A DNA stretch of 64,000 nucleotides from CAWDDG01 sp963801065 (GTDB lineage: Bacteria > Actinomycetota > Actinomycetes > Jiangellales > Jiangellaceae): contig CAWDDG010000004.1 in assembly GCA_963801065.1 (NCBI GenBank), forward strand, positions 248,001 to 312,000, read 5' to 3'. Under the pieces are notes generated by a model. It was not told where the DNA came from. It was given only the letters and a program-made list of their open reading frames with translations, and made no database searches. The number at the start of each line of letters is the position of its first letter. The stretch's first letter is position 1. The translations under genes and the position numbers were made by a program. Below are positions 26,669 to 35,645 of the stretch, one piece after another.

Positions 26669-28871
26669 TTACTCGGCCGCTGCCGGCTTCGGCGACCCGC
26701 GCTTGACGCCTGCGAGGAGGAGCTGGGCCACGTCGAGCACCTCGACGCCCTCGCCCTGGCCAGTCTCCTGCGCGGCCGATAGCCCGTCGGAGAGCATGAC
26801 CCGGCAGAACGGGCACCCGACGGCGATCGCTTCCGCACCCGTGGCGAGTGCCTCCTCGGTGCGGTCGGTGTTGATCCGCTTGCCGATCCGTTCCTCCATC
26901 CACATCCGCGCTCCCCCGGCGCCGCAGCAGAATGACCGGGACCCGCTGCGCGTCATCTCCCGCAACTCGACGCCGGGCAGCGCGCCGACGAGCTCACGCG
27001 GCGGCTCGTAGACCTGGTTGTGCCGGCCCAGGTAGCACGGGTCGTGGTAGGTCACGGGACGTCCGGCCACCGACTCGTCGGCCGTCGCGACCGGCGTCAG
27101 GCGGCCCTCCCGGACCAGCCGGTTCAGCAGCTGGGTGTGGTGGACGACCTCGAGCGTGAGCCCCAGCTGCGCGTACTCGTTCTTGAGCGTGTTGAAGCAG
27201 TGCGCACACGTCGCGACGACCTTGACCGCCTTGCTCTCGCGGAGCACCTCGACGTTCTGCAATGCCAGCTGCTGATACAGGAACTCGTTTCCGGCTCGCC
27301 TCGCGGGGTCACCCGTGCACGTCTCCCCGTCGCCGAGCACGGCGAAGGAGACGCCGGCCATGTCCAGCAGCTCGGCGACGGCCTGCGTCGTCTTCTTGGC
27401 CCGGTCCTCGAAGGCGCCGGCGCAGCCGACCCAGAACAGCCAGTCGACGTCGTCCAGCGACTCCACGTCGACGCCGAGTTGCCGGACCTCGAACGGCAGG
27501 CCGGTCGCCCACTCCATCCGCTTGGACGTGTTGACACCCCAGGGATTGCCGGACTTCTCGAGGTTCTTGAACAGCCCGTTCAGCTCCGACGGGAACTCTG
27601 CCTCGATCAGCGTCTGGTAGCGCCGCAGGTCGAGGATGTGGTCGACGTGCTCGATGTCCACGGGGCACTGCTCGACGCAGGCGCCGCACGTGGTGCACGA
27701 CCAGAGCACGTCCGGGTCGATGACGCCGCCGACGTCTGCCGTCCCGACGAGCGGCCGTTCGGCCTCGGCGAGTGCGGCCGCCGGCACGTCGGCGAGCTGC
27801 TCCTCCGTCGCCCGCTCGTCGCCGGCCGGGTCCTTACCACCGCCCGCCAGCAGGTAGGGCGCCTTCGCGTACGCATGCTCGCGCAGGCCCATGACCAGGA
27901 GCTTCGGCGACAGCGGTTTGGCCGTGTTCCACGCCGGGCACTGCGACTGGCAGCGCCCGCACTCGGTGCACGTCGTGAAGTCGAGGATCCCCTTCCACGA
28001 GAAGTCCTCGACCCGGCCGACGCCTAGCGCCGCGTCCTCGTCGAGGTCGTCGAGGTTCTCGAAGTCGACCGGCTCGCCACTGGACGGTCAACGGCTTGGC
28101 GGGTCCCAGCGCCGTACGTCCGTCGGCCTCGCGTTTGAAGAAGATGTTGAAGAACGCAGTGAAGCGGTGCCACGCGACACCCATCGTGAGGTAGAGCGAG
28201 ATGACGATCAGCCAGGCCATCGAGATGAGGATCTTCACGGCGGCCACGACGTAGACGAGATTCTCCAGGGTCGCCGTCGACAGCCCGCCGAGCGCGTCGC
28301 CGATGAAGAAGGTCATCGGGAAATGCGCCTGGCCGCCCGCCCCAAGCGCGTACTCGAGGCCGCGCAGCGCGAGAATGCACAGCCCGACACCGACGACCGT
28401 GGCCTCGACGTAGTAGCCCTGCCACATCGTCGAGCCGGTGAAACGGGACGGGCGCCCGGCTCGCGCGGGGTGGGACCAGAGCCTGATCGCGATGAGCAGC
28501 CCGATACCGACGAGCATCGCCCAGGTGATGAACTCGGCGACCCACTCGAACGGGTACCAAAGCCCGATCAGCGGAAGCGCGAAGTCAGCGTCGAAGAGCT
28601 GCCCGTACGCCGTCACCAGCGTGAAGAACAACAGCCCGAAGCCGATGAAGACGAACCAGTGCGCTGCGCCGACCGGGCTCCACTTGAGCATGCGGGTGTG
28701 GCCGAGCGTCTCTTGCAGCATCGTCGCCGTACGTCGACCCGGGCGGTCCGTGCGGTCGTTCGCCGGCTGGCCCATGCGGACCACGCGGACGATCTGCGAC
28801 ACCGCGCGCGCCGCCAACGCGATGGCGACCAGCGTGAGAGCCATCGAGGCGACAATCGCGGCGGCTTGCAT
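26669..28871 (-). pseudogene. NarI-like membrane / CCG-domain Fe-S oxidoreductase, one frameshift
   Basis: The two halves read through if one base is corrected near 28080. The N-terminal half (start ATG 28871) has about five helices of the NarI/HdrE-like cytochrome b type. The C-terminal half has two 4Fe-4S motifs, CTECGRCQSQCP and CTTCGACVEQCP, then CCG-domain cysteines (CAHCFNTLKNEY, CCGAGGARMWMEE, GCPFCRVML). This matches the large (Fe-S)-binding reductases of actinobacteria (Rv0338c type), thought to link a cytosolic donor to the quinone pool. The frame breaks in GPAKPLTV/SGEPVDFENL. Strong conservation elsewhere makes an indel error plausible. Confidence 0.8.
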
Positions 28872-28965
28872 GGCGGGCGAGCTCCCGTCGGGTCGGACGC
28901 GGTTCCGTCAGGTTAGGCCGACCGGGCTCACACGGCAGCAACACGCCCTGTGCCGTCGATCACGC

Positions 28966-29541
28966 TCAGACTTCGGTACGGTCGAAGTTGAGGTACGAGC
29001 GGCTCGGGGTCGGGCCACGTTGCCCTTGGTAGCGCGAACCGTGGCGTTGCGACCCGTATGGATGCTCTGCGGCGCTCGAGAGCGCAAAGAAGCACAGCTG
29101 GCCGATCTTCATGCCCGGCCAGAGCTTGATCGGCAGCGTGGCGACGTTCGACAGCTCCAACGTGACGTGGCCGGTGAACCCCGGGTCGATGAACCCGGCT
29201 GTCGAGTGCGTGAGCAGCCCGAGCCTGCCCAAACTCGATTTGCCTTCTAATCGCGCCGCGATGTCGTCAGCCAGGGTGACGGTCTCGTACGTCGACGCCA
29301 GCACGAATTCGCCGGGATGCAGCACGAAGGGCTCGTCGCCCGTGGTCTCGACGAGCCGGGTGAGGTCGGCCTGCTCCTGAGCCGGGTCGATGTGCGGGTA
29401 CCGGTGGTTCTCGAAGACCCGGAAGTACCGGTCCAGCCGGATGTCGATGCTCGACGGCTGCACCATCGCGAGGTCGTACGGTTCGAGCACGATCCGCTTG
29501 GCCTCGACGGCGGCTCTGATGTCCCGGTCCGACAGGAGCAT
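28966..29541 (-). CDS. dcd: dCTP deaminase
   Basis: Dcd deaminates dCTP (actinobacterial forms often go on to dUMP), supplying dUTP/dUMP for thymidylate synthesis. The 191-residue homotrimeric protein shows MLLSDRDIRAAVEAKRIVLEPYD, SSIDIRLDRYFRVF, HPGEFVLASTYETVTL and the active-site block GKSSLGRLGLLTHSTAGFIDPGF. The start is ATG 29541 beside an AGGAG-like site on the coding strand. It is a stand-alone housekeeping gene between the Fe-S oxidoreductase and a VOC gene. Confidence 0.95.
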   Translation of the reverse strand: MLLSDRDIRAAVEAKRIVLEPYDLAMVQPSSIDIRLDRYFRVFENHRYPHIDPAQEQADLTRLVETTGDEPFVLHPGEFVLASTYETVTLADDIAARLEGKSSLGRLGLLTHSTAGFIDPGFTGHVTLELSNVATLPIKLWPGMKIGQLCFFALSSAAEHPYGSQRHGSRYQGQRGPTPSRSYLNFDRTEV

Positions 29542-29595
29542 GGCCCGGACCTTACCGATCTGGCCGCAGCCCGTGACAGGCGAGCGGCGCCCGCC

Positions 29596-29979
29596 TCATG
29601 CGCCGACGACGCCAAGCGACCACAAGCCGAGCAGGTTTCCGCCCGGGTCGCGGATCCAGGCGAACGAGGTGCCGTCGCCGATGTCGGTCGGTTCACGGAC
29701 GAGGGACCCGCCCAGCCGTTCGGCCGCGCCGATCGTTTCGCGGAGGTCGGCGACGGCGAAGTAGACGACAGCGCCCGAGTCGCTCGGGGCGGCATCGGTT
29801 GGCCAGAGCGCGCCGACCGTGCCGCGGCCCTCGCCGGCGTCGATGAGCCAATAGTCAGGGTGGTACTCGGTCAGGGGCGTGAACGTCCAGCCGAACAGCT
29901 TGCCGTAGAAGGTCTTCGCTTCGTCGACGTCGGTGATCCAGAGCTCGAACCAGATCGCTGTGTGTAGGTCATTGGTCAC
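29596..29979 (-). CDS. VOC (glyoxalase/bleomycin-resistance) family protein
   Basis: A 127-residue single-domain protein with the two beta-alpha-beta-beta-beta modules of the VOC superfamily: AIWFELWITDVDEAKTFYGKLFGWTF, then VVYFAVADLRETIGAAERLGG and FAWIRDPGGNLLGLW. It probably binds a metal ion or small ligand as a dimer; the reaction is unknown. The start is GTG 29979. It is the last gene before the tRNA-Gly that anchors the integration hotspot. Confidence 0.82.
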   Translation of the reverse strand: MTNDLHTAIWFELWITDVDEAKTFYGKLFGWTFTPLTEYHPDYWLIDAGEGRGTVGALWPTDAAPSDSGAVVYFAVADLRETIGAAERLGGSLVREPTDIGDGTSFAWIRDPGGNLLGLWSLGVVGA

Positions 29980-30059
29980 GGCATCTGAGAGTAGAAGGGC
30001 CGCGCCTGGGGGACCAGGTATGCTCCTGGGCGGTCGCCCTGCCCCGGTTGGCGACGCCC

Positions 30060-30133
30060 GCGGGTGTAGTTCAATGGCAGAACATCAGCTTCCCAAGCTG
30101 ACAGTGGGGGTTCGATTCCCCTCACCCGCTCCA
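30060..30133 (+). tRNA. tRNA-Gly (CCC), intact, including CCA
   Basis: A complete cloverleaf: acceptor GCGGGTG/CACCCGC, D arm GTTC...GAAC, anticodon arm TCAGC-TTCCCAA-GCTGA with anticodon CCC, T arm GGGGG-TTCGATT-CCCCT, discriminator T and an encoded CCA. Two truncated copies of its 3' half lie downstream at 32.1 and 60.9 kb. The gene has therefore served as an integration target, and this copy is the restored functional end. Confidence 0.95.
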
Positions 30134-30139
30134 CGCGAG

Positions 30140-30179
30140 AAGGCCCAGGCCAGAGCCATGATCAGCTCGCCTGGGCCTT
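30140..30179 (+). terminator. Hairpin after tRNA-Gly
   Basis: AAGGCCCAGGC and its exact complement GCCTGGGCCTT flank an 18-base loop, directly after the tRNA. The same GGCCCAGG sequence also follows the two truncated tRNA copies, so the region shared between att-like sites extends beyond the tRNA itself. Confidence 0.65.
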
Positions 30180-30206
30180 CGTCATGGTCGGACGTTTCGA
30201 GGCCAT

Positions 30207-30228
30207 CGTGCTATCTCCGTGCTATCCG
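30207..30228 (+). repeat. 11-bp-period direct repeat pair A (CGTGCTAT)
   Basis: CGTGCTATCTC followed at once by CGTGCTATCCG. It lies 74 bp after the tRNA-Gly and overlaps the integrase stop codon. A near-identical pair (D) lies at 32001, at the other end of the same 2-kb segment. Candidate arm-type integrase sites. Confidence 0.55.
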
Positions 30229-30617
30229 CCGCTTCGGTTCGTCCCCTCGTCGTCATCCTTCTCGGTCCCAGATCCGGTCGTGTCGCGTGCGATCTGGGCT
30301 GCGATCGCGTCGGCGATGTGGCGATCGGCGTCCCTCGTAAGGTGCTGGTAGATCAGAGCAGCCCGCGTGCTGTCGTGCCCCATCCGCGCCATCAGATCCC
30401 GCAGCGTGGCTCCAGGTGTCTGTGCCGCCAGAACGTTGCCGGTATGACGGAGATCGTGGAAGCGCAGGCCCGGATGCCCGAGGTCGGCGACCGTCTTCGT
30501 CCACTCCACGACCTTGCCGAAGTTGCTCCGACGGACCGGCTGACCCTTGAGGCCCGCGAACAGGAGGGCGTCCTGCTTAGGCGCCACGAACTCGTCAAGG
30601 CGCGGCGCGAGCGCCAG
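30222..30617 (-). pseudogene. Tyrosine integrase, C-terminal remnant next to tRNA-Gly
   Basis: About 130 residues of a phage-type tyrosine recombinase catalytic domain: FHDLRHTGNVLAAQTPGATLRDLMARMGHDSTRAALIYQH contains the R-H-x-x-R-like box (HDLRHT), the second His (GH) and the catalytic Tyr (IYQH). Upstream of about 30617 the reading frame stays open to 30842 but no longer resembles an integrase. The N-terminal arm- and core-binding domains are lost. Its position just inside the tRNA, pointing toward it, is standard for tRNA-targeted elements. Confidence 0.8.
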
Positions 30618-30704
30618 CCACAGACCGGACCACACGGCACCACGGCAGGTACCGGTGGAACCCCTCACCCGATGCCAGGGAGTGTGCGCCGAGCCACCGT
30701 CGGC

Positions 30705-30813
30705 GTCCAGGGGCAGCAAGATCTTTTCGGCCGCCACCTCACCCGTCCACCGGACCGTTCCACTCGCGCAAGGAGTCCCGGAGCCGAAAACATCTTGCCG
30801 CTGATCCCTGGAC
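30705..30813. repeat. Imperfect inverted repeat (MITE-like) upstream of integrase remnant
   Basis: Left arm 30705-30730 (GTCCAGGGG...TTTTCGG) and right arm 30784-30813 are complementary apart from a four-base indel and one or two mismatches, with 53 bases between. The integrase similarity stops before this point, so the repeat may mark the insertion or rearrangement that removed the integrase 5' end. Confidence 0.5.
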
Positions 30814-30952
30814 CCCGCCGCCGTCTCGACTGGTATCGGCATCTATCGGGTGAGGGGGAGGAATGGCGAGCCCTGCCTTGTCGCAGCGAACAGCTCGACC
30901 TTGCTCCGGGGCATGCTGCCACTCCCTCAGACAAGCAGCAAAGGAATCGCGC

Positions 30953-31516
30953 TCACCGCCTCGTCTCGTACCTGGTCAGGACCACGCCGCCGGGAAACGT
31001 CCGCGTCTCCACCAGGTTCAGGTTCACCCAGCTGTCCAGCGCGGTGAAGAACGGTGTGCCGCCGCCCACCAGCACCGGATGGGTGACGATCTCGTACTCG
31101 TCGACCAGCCCGGCCCGCATGGCCGCCCCAGCGAGCGTTGCGCCACCGACCCTCATCGGCCCGCCGTCGTCGGCCTTGAGTCGGGTGATCTCCGCTACAG
31201 CGTCGCCGGTGACCAGGCGGGTGTTCCAGTCGACCTTGTCGATCGTCGAGGAGAACACCACCTTCGGCGTGTCCCGCCAGTTCCGCGCGAACTCGATCTG
31301 CGCCGGGGTGGCGTCGGGCTGCTGGTCGCCGGTCGGCCAGTGGGAACTCATCGCCTCCCACAGCTTGCGCCCGTACATCAACAGCCCGATCGCCAACTCC
31401 TGGTCGAGCCACCACTGAAACAGCTCGTCGCTCGGCCCGCTCCAGCCGAGGTCGTCGCCGGGCGCGGCGATGTAGCCGTCCAGGGTCAGGTTCATGCCGT
31501 AGATCAGTTTCCGCAT
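30953..31516 (-). CDS. RibD C-terminal / dihydrofolate-reductase-like protein
   Basis: A 187-residue Rossmann-type reductase of the RibD_C/DHFR superfamily. It opens MRKLIYGMNLTLDGYIAAPGDDLGW, has LLMYGRKLWEAM and KVVFSSTIDK, and ends with the nucleotide-binding MRVGGATLAGAAMRAGLVDEYEIVTHPVLVGGGTPFF. Many stand-alone homologues are uncharacterised NADPH-dependent reductases. I choose the ATG at 31516 over the longer frame because it begins the conserved domain and has an AGAAAGG site. It is cargo between two tRNA-Gly-derived sites. A second RibD-like gene lies at 35.6 kb. Confidence 0.82.
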   Translation of the reverse strand: MRKLIYGMNLTLDGYIAAPGDDLGWSGPSDELFQWWLDQELAIGLLMYGRKLWEAMSSHWPTGDQQPDATPAQIEFARNWRDTPKVVFSSTIDKVDWNTRLVTGDAVAEITRLKADDGGPMRVGGATLAGAAMRAGLVDEYEIVTHPVLVGGGTPFFTALDSWVNLNLVETRTFPGGVVLTRYETRR

Positions 31517-31740
31517 GGCGCCATGCCTTTCTGTCAGTCGGTCTCGGGAGTCTAGATCGGCTCGGCGCAGGAAACTGATCAATGCGCGATCTGAGTTCGG
31601 CGGTAGTCATTCGTGCTCGGTGCGCGCAGCGTCGCCCACTCGGCCGACCAGGGCAACCCGCCTAATCTCAACCCCGCCCGCGCACAGCAAGCAGCGCACC
31701 CACTCCACACGCGAACAGACCGCTCAGCCCGGTAGATGCC

Positions 31741-31762
31741 GTGCAATTGACGTGCAATTAGA
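31741..31762 (+). repeat. 11-bp-period direct repeat pair B (GTGCAATT)
   Basis: GTGCAATTGAC followed by GTGCAATTAGA. The same layout with A changed to C in both units occurs at 52996 and 60759 (pairs F and G). Confidence 0.55.
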
Positions 31763-31876
31763 TGAGGTCAACGACGGTTACTCGGCGGGCCGAGACAGAT
31801 CACCGATCGTGCTCGGGCGGGCCGGCTCCTGGTCCTCGCTCAATGCTTCCAAGCCGGTTATGCGGCAGCTTGCCGG

Positions 31877-31898
31877 CTGACCCCAGTCTGACCCCAAC
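31877..31898 (+). repeat. 11-bp-period direct repeat pair C (CTGACCCCA)
   Basis: CTGACCCCAGT followed by CTGACCCCAAC. Same 11-bp period, unrelated unit sequence, in the same junction region. Confidence 0.5.
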
Positions 31899-32000
31899 AG
31901 GTCCACACGAACCGCCATCGGGACAACCTCGGAGCCCATGCTTCACCCTGCACCCAGGAGCTAGCCGTCTGTTGCTCGCTCCTACGGATCTGATGGTCGG

Positions 32001-32022
32001 CGTGCTATCTGCGTGCTATACG
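32001..32022 (+). repeat. 11-bp-period direct repeat pair D (CGTGCTAT)
   Basis: CGTGCTATCTG followed by CGTGCTATACG. It matches pair A and lies 83 bp before the truncated tRNA-Gly end, so A and D probably mark the two ends of one 2-kb element. Confidence 0.55.
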
Positions 32023-32105
32023 CGTCGGCCTCAAGGGGTCACTCACGGGCAGTCCCGGTGCACAGTCCGGAGCGTGCGACGACGGGTCGGGCGTGACCCG
32101 CCTCA

Positions 32106-32151
32106 GATTCCCAAGCTGACAGTGCGGGTTCGATTCCCGTCACCCGCTCCA
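32106..32151 (+). repeat. Truncated tRNA-Gly 3' end (att-like site 2)
   Basis: Matches the intact tRNA-Gly from the anticodon loop (TTCCCAAGCTGA) through CACCCGC and CCA. Two differences lie at paired T-stem positions (G-C changed to C-G), preserving the stem. No 5' half is present, so it cannot make a tRNA. It is followed by GGCCCAGG as at the intact gene. Confidence 0.85.
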
Positions 32152-32314
32152 CGTACAAAGGCCCAGGTCACTTGCTCAACGCCCCGATCAGCCACATCAG
32201 GAGCGCGAGGCAGGCACTCGTGCTGGCAACGGCGGCGTTGTTCGCTGACCTCGCCTTCGCAGGCGAGCAGCGGAGTAACCTGCGGAGTCGGTGAAACCGT
32301 CCTAAGGGGAAGCG

Positions 32315-33058
32315 GTGACGACAATGGCTGGTGAAACCCCGACGATCGTCCTCGTCCACGGTGCCTGGGCCGACGCGACCGGCTTCGACCCCGAGATTCG
32401 CGCCTTGCGCGACCGTGGGTATACCGCCATCGGGTTCGCCAACCCGCTTCGCGATCTCGCTGGCGACGCGGCGTACCTCGCCGAATTCCTGCGGACCCTG
32501 ACTGGTCCGATCGTGCTCGTCGGCCACTCCTACGGCGGCAATGTCATCTCGAGCGCCGCGACCGGCAACGACCAGGTGCAGGCGCTCGTCTACTTCAACG
32601 GCTGGATGTGCGACGAGGGCGAGAGTCAGCAGGAGCTCCTTGAGCGGTTCGAAGGCAGCCTCGTGGGGCCCTCGATCAGGCCCGTGCCGTTCACCGGCCC
32701 GGACGGGAGCGAGGGGGCCGACCTCTACCTCGACCCTGAGGCGTTCCGCGAAGCCTTCGCCGCCGACGTCGACCCCGAGACGGCCGCGGTGATGGCCGCG
32801 GCGCAGCGGCCGTACGCCGCCGCCGCGTTCGCAGCCGCGCCGTCGGGCCCGCCGGCGTGGAAGACGCTGCCGTGCTGGTACCTCCTCGGCACCGAGGACA
32901 AGGCGATCCCGCAGGCGCTCCAGCGGTTCATGGCCGAGCGCGCGAACGCGACGATCGTGCAGGTGCCGGCCTCTCACGTCTCCTTCGTGTCACAGCCCGA
33001 GGCCGCAACCCAGCTCGTCCTACAGGCCGTCGAGGCGACGAGCCACAGCCGGACGTGA
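32315..33058 (+). CDS. Alpha/beta hydrolase
   Basis: A 247-residue alpha/beta-hydrolase-fold enzyme. The oxyanion region is IVLVHGAWADATGFDPEI, the nucleophile elbow GHSYGG (Ser about residue 75), then LLGTEDKAIP with the acid and ASHVSFVSQP with the catalytic His near residue 228. It resembles the AB-hydrolase_1 group of esterase-like proteins common in actinobacteria. The GTG at 32315 has an AAGGGGA site; ATG four codons later is possible. It is the first gene after the second tRNA-Gly-derived site. Confidence 0.85.
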   Translation: MTTMAGETPTIVLVHGAWADATGFDPEIRALRDRGYTAIGFANPLRDLAGDAAYLAEFLRTLTGPIVLVGHSYGGNVISSAATGNDQVQALVYFNGWMCDEGESQQELLERFEGSLVGPSIRPVPFTGPDGSEGADLYLDPEAFREAFAADVDPETAAVMAAAQRPYAAAAFAAAPSGPPAWKTLPCWYLLGTEDKAIPQALQRFMAERANATIVQVPASHVSFVSQPEAATQLVLQAVEATSHSRT

Positions 33059-33614
33059 GCCGCTGACCGTCGACCCGCGCGGCGGCGCAGAGTTAGGACG
33101 CTGACTGCGTCGCCGCCAAACCGCTCAGCGACCTCGATCACCGGCGCTCCGGAGTGTCACGCATCAAGTGAAGCCACCGCGCGTAACGCATCAAACGAAG
33201 TCGGACACCGGTTGCACGAGAACCCGGTGAGAACTTTTCTCCCTACTCCGTCAAGGCGCCGGCTCCGCCGTCGCACGCGGGCCGCTCCAGCTGCGGGCGG
33301 CGCTGCCAACCGCAGGCCACCGCGATCTTTCCCGCCCACAGCCGCGCCGCCTCCTCGTCGGCGAGTCCCGGCCGTGACGCCGGCGCAGCCAGTCCCGTCG
33401 GCGACGCGCTGGACGTAGTCGCGGCTGTGCCTGCACACGAGCGTCCGGTGCTTCTGCGACGGGTGCTACTGGTACAGAGCGTCGAATGGGCAGTTGGCCT
33501 CTGAGGAACCCGATCGCAAGGCCTTCTGTGGCAGGTTGTCGTATCGGCGGGATGCCGTTCGTGGTGGGGGTAGAAGGCGGTCATCGGGACCGCCCGGAAC
33601 TGAGGAGAAGTGGG
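33059..33614. other. No gene recognised
   Basis: Several overlapping GC-rich frames exist on both strands but none has a start, ribosome site and consistent codon bias. A minus-strand patch around 33250-33400 (LADEEAARLWAGKIAVACGW) reads like a protein fragment, but I cannot assign it. Possibly decayed DNA. Confidence 0.4.
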
Positions 33615-33977
33615 ATGACGCACTACTTGTTGACCGTGCACGGCCCCGCCGAGATGGACGAGTACGGCAACTACGGCTCCAAGGAGGAGATGGAGGAGGC
33701 GTTCGCCGCGACCGGCGCCTTCAATGACAAGCTTCACGCCGATGGCTACTGGGTCTTCGCCGGTGGGCTTCAGTCGGCATCGACCGCGACCGTCGTCGAC
33801 GGCCAGGGTGAGACGCCGGTGATGACCGACGGCCCCTACCTCGAGACCAAGGAGGTCATCGGGGGTTTCTGGGTCATCGACGCGCCCGACCTCGACGTGG
33901 CGCTCAAGCTCGCGGCCGAGGGGTCCAAGGCGTGCCGGGGCAAGGTCGAGGTCCGTCCGTTCGACGGCCTCGCCTGA
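33615..33977 (+). CDS. YCII-related (DGPF) domain protein
   Basis: A 120-residue protein of the YCII/DGPF family: MTHYLLTVHG opens the ferredoxin-like fold and the hallmark reads VMTDGPYLETKEVIGGFWVIDAPDLDVAL, followed by the conserved EVRPF near the end. The ATG at 33615 follows GAGGAGAAG. It is 24 bp upstream of an ECF42-type sigma factor. DGPF proteins are the standard partners of that sigma group and are thought to be signal-linked or target proteins, though the biochemistry is unresolved. Confidence 0.88.
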   Translation: MTHYLLTVHGPAEMDEYGNYGSKEEMEEAFAATGAFNDKLHADGYWVFAGGLQSASTATVVDGQGETPVMTDGPYLETKEVIGGFWVIDAPDLDVALKLAAEGSKACRGKVEVRPFDGLA

Positions 33978-34001
33978 GCCGGCCCGAACGACGACTGATC
34001 G

Positions 34002-35213
34002 ATGCAGGGCGGAACGGCGGCCGTCGAGCGGGTCTTCCGCGAGGAGTACGGCCGCCTGATCGCCTCGCTCGTCCGCCGCTTCGGTGACATCGACATCGCA
34101 GAGGAGGCGGCGGGTGAGGCGCTCGTGGCCGCGTTGGAGAAGTGGCCGGAGTCCGGCGTACCTCCCAACCCCGGCGGCTGGCTCACCACCACCGCGGGCA
34201 ACCGCGCGATCGACCGGATCCGCCGCGAGAAGCAGCGCGACGCGAAGCACCAGGCGGCCTTCATGTACCACGACGACACGCCCCACGAGCACACCGGACC
34301 GGTCGAGGACGACCGATTGCGGCTGCTGTTCACCTGCTGCCACCCGGCGCTCGCACCGGAGGCGCGGATCGCGCTGACGCTCCGCCTCCTCGGTGGGCTG
34401 ACCGTGGCTGAGATCGCGCAGGCGTTCCTCGTGCCCGAGACCACGATGGCGCAGCGGATCACTCGGGCGAAGAAGAAGATCGCGGCGGCGAAGGTGCCCT
34501 ACCGGGTGCCCGAGGCCGCCGACCTCCCCGAGCGGCTCGGCGGCGTGCTGGCGGTACTGTTCCTCGTCTTCAACGAGGGCTACCTCGCCACCGGCGACGG
34601 CGACCCGGTGCGCGCCGAGCTCACGGGCGAGGCCATCCGGCTGACACGGGTCCTCCGCCAGCTGCTCCCCGAGGAGCCGGAGGTGGCCGGTCTGCTCGGG
34701 CTGCTGCTGCTCACCGAGGCCCGGCGTGAGGCCCGCGTGCGGAATGGGCAGCTGGTCCCGCTCGGCGAGCAGGATCGCGCCGGCTGGGACCGCGGGCTGA
34801 TCGCCGAGGGGCACGACCTGGTCCGCGAGTGCCTCGCGATCAACCGACCCGGCCGTTATCAGATACTCGCCGCGATCAACGCCGTCCACACCGACGCCCC
34901 CACCGCGTCGGACACGGACTGGTCGCAGGTGGTCGCACTGTACGACCAGCTGACCCGGCTCGACCCGTCGCCGATCGTCGCACTCAACCGCGCGGTCGCG
35001 GTCGCGGAGCTGGACGGCCCGAAGGTCGCCCTCACTCTGGTCGACCGGCTGCCGCTCACGGGCTACCACGCATGGCACGTCGCCCGCGCCGACATGCTCC
35101 GCAGGCTCGGCCGGACCGCCGAGGCGAAGGAGTCGTACGACGCCGCCATCGCCGCCACCCAGAACTCCGCCGAGCGCGCCTACCTGAGCAGGAAGCGCGG
35201 CGAGTTGGTCTGA
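34002..35213 (+). CDS. ECF42-type RNA polymerase sigma factor with TPR-like extension
   Basis: A 403-residue sigma factor. Sigma2 (residues about 10-75) reads FREEYGRLIASLVRRFGDIDIAEEAAGEALVAALEKWP with PGGWLTTTAGNRAIDRIRRE. Sigma4 (about 115-165) reads LTLRLLGGLTVAEIAQAFLVPETTMAQRITRAKKKI. The remaining 230 residues are the helical, TPR-like DUF6596 region characteristic of ECF42, which lacks an anti-sigma factor and is thought to be controlled by its own extension. It follows the YCII gene by 24 bp in one operon. A remnant of a second copy lies at 61.8 kb. Confidence 0.92.
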   Translation: MQGGTAAVERVFREEYGRLIASLVRRFGDIDIAEEAAGEALVAALEKWPESGVPPNPGGWLTTTAGNRAIDRIRREKQRDAKHQAAFMYHDDTPHEHTGPVEDDRLRLLFTCCHPALAPEARIALTLRLLGGLTVAEIAQAFLVPETTMAQRITRAKKKIAAAKVPYRVPEAADLPERLGGVLAVLFLVFNEGYLATGDGDPVRAELTGEAIRLTRVLRQLLPEEPEVAGLLGLLLLTEARREARVRNGQLVPLGEQDRAGWDRGLIAEGHDLVRECLAINRPGRYQILAAINAVHTDAPTASDTDWSQVVALYDQLTRLDPSPIVALNRAVAVAELDGPKVALTLVDRLPLTGYHAWHVARADMLRRLGRTAEAKESYDAAIAATQNSAERAYLSRKRGELV

Positions 35214-35645
35214 CCGGTCTCACCACTCGGGCATGATGCCGACGGCGCCAGGCGTTGTCGGGCCGGCGACGATCCTGGCACTCGGAAGCTGCGCCGAACC
35301 TTCTCCATGGGGCGCGAGCGCTCGGCCCGACTTTGGCCCCAGGTCCAGGTCGCATCCACATCCCGCCCAGCTGGGTGAAGGAACTGCTGGGAGTCAGCTC
35401 GCCCTGGCCGACAGATGGCGTTTCGGGGGGCACTGGCGGGTGTCGTGGGCCTTCACTCCGGCTGATGCCCTCTGAATGACAGGACCAGGTCCGCGGCATG
35501 AGGGTGCGTCCGCGACGTGGGCCTGCCACCATGTTGACCTGAACGCGCGCGATAAGTTCCTCGGCATCGGTGTCGAAATGCTCGTGCCACGTCCGACGTA
35601 GGGGTGAGCAGCAACCCGCCCGACATCCTCCGAAGGAGCCCCACC
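35214..35645. other. No gene recognised
   Basis: Intergenic DNA after the sigma factor. Short frames on both strands lack starts and ribosome sites. Only the GGAGCC site for the next gene (about 35635) is functional-looking. Confidence 0.4.

Larger units (their letters stand above)
31517..32314. other. Gene-free junction DNA with three repeat pairs and a tRNA-Gly remnant
   Basis: No credible gene is visible. The stretch holds repeat pairs B, C and D and the truncated tRNA-Gly end, annotated separately. It reads as stacked integration scars rather than coding sequence. Confidence 0.6.

Noticed and set aside
33243..33438. Minus-strand gene around LADEEAARLWAGKIAVACGW
   Set aside because: The patch lacks a start and ribosome site, changes frame upstream and matches no family I know.
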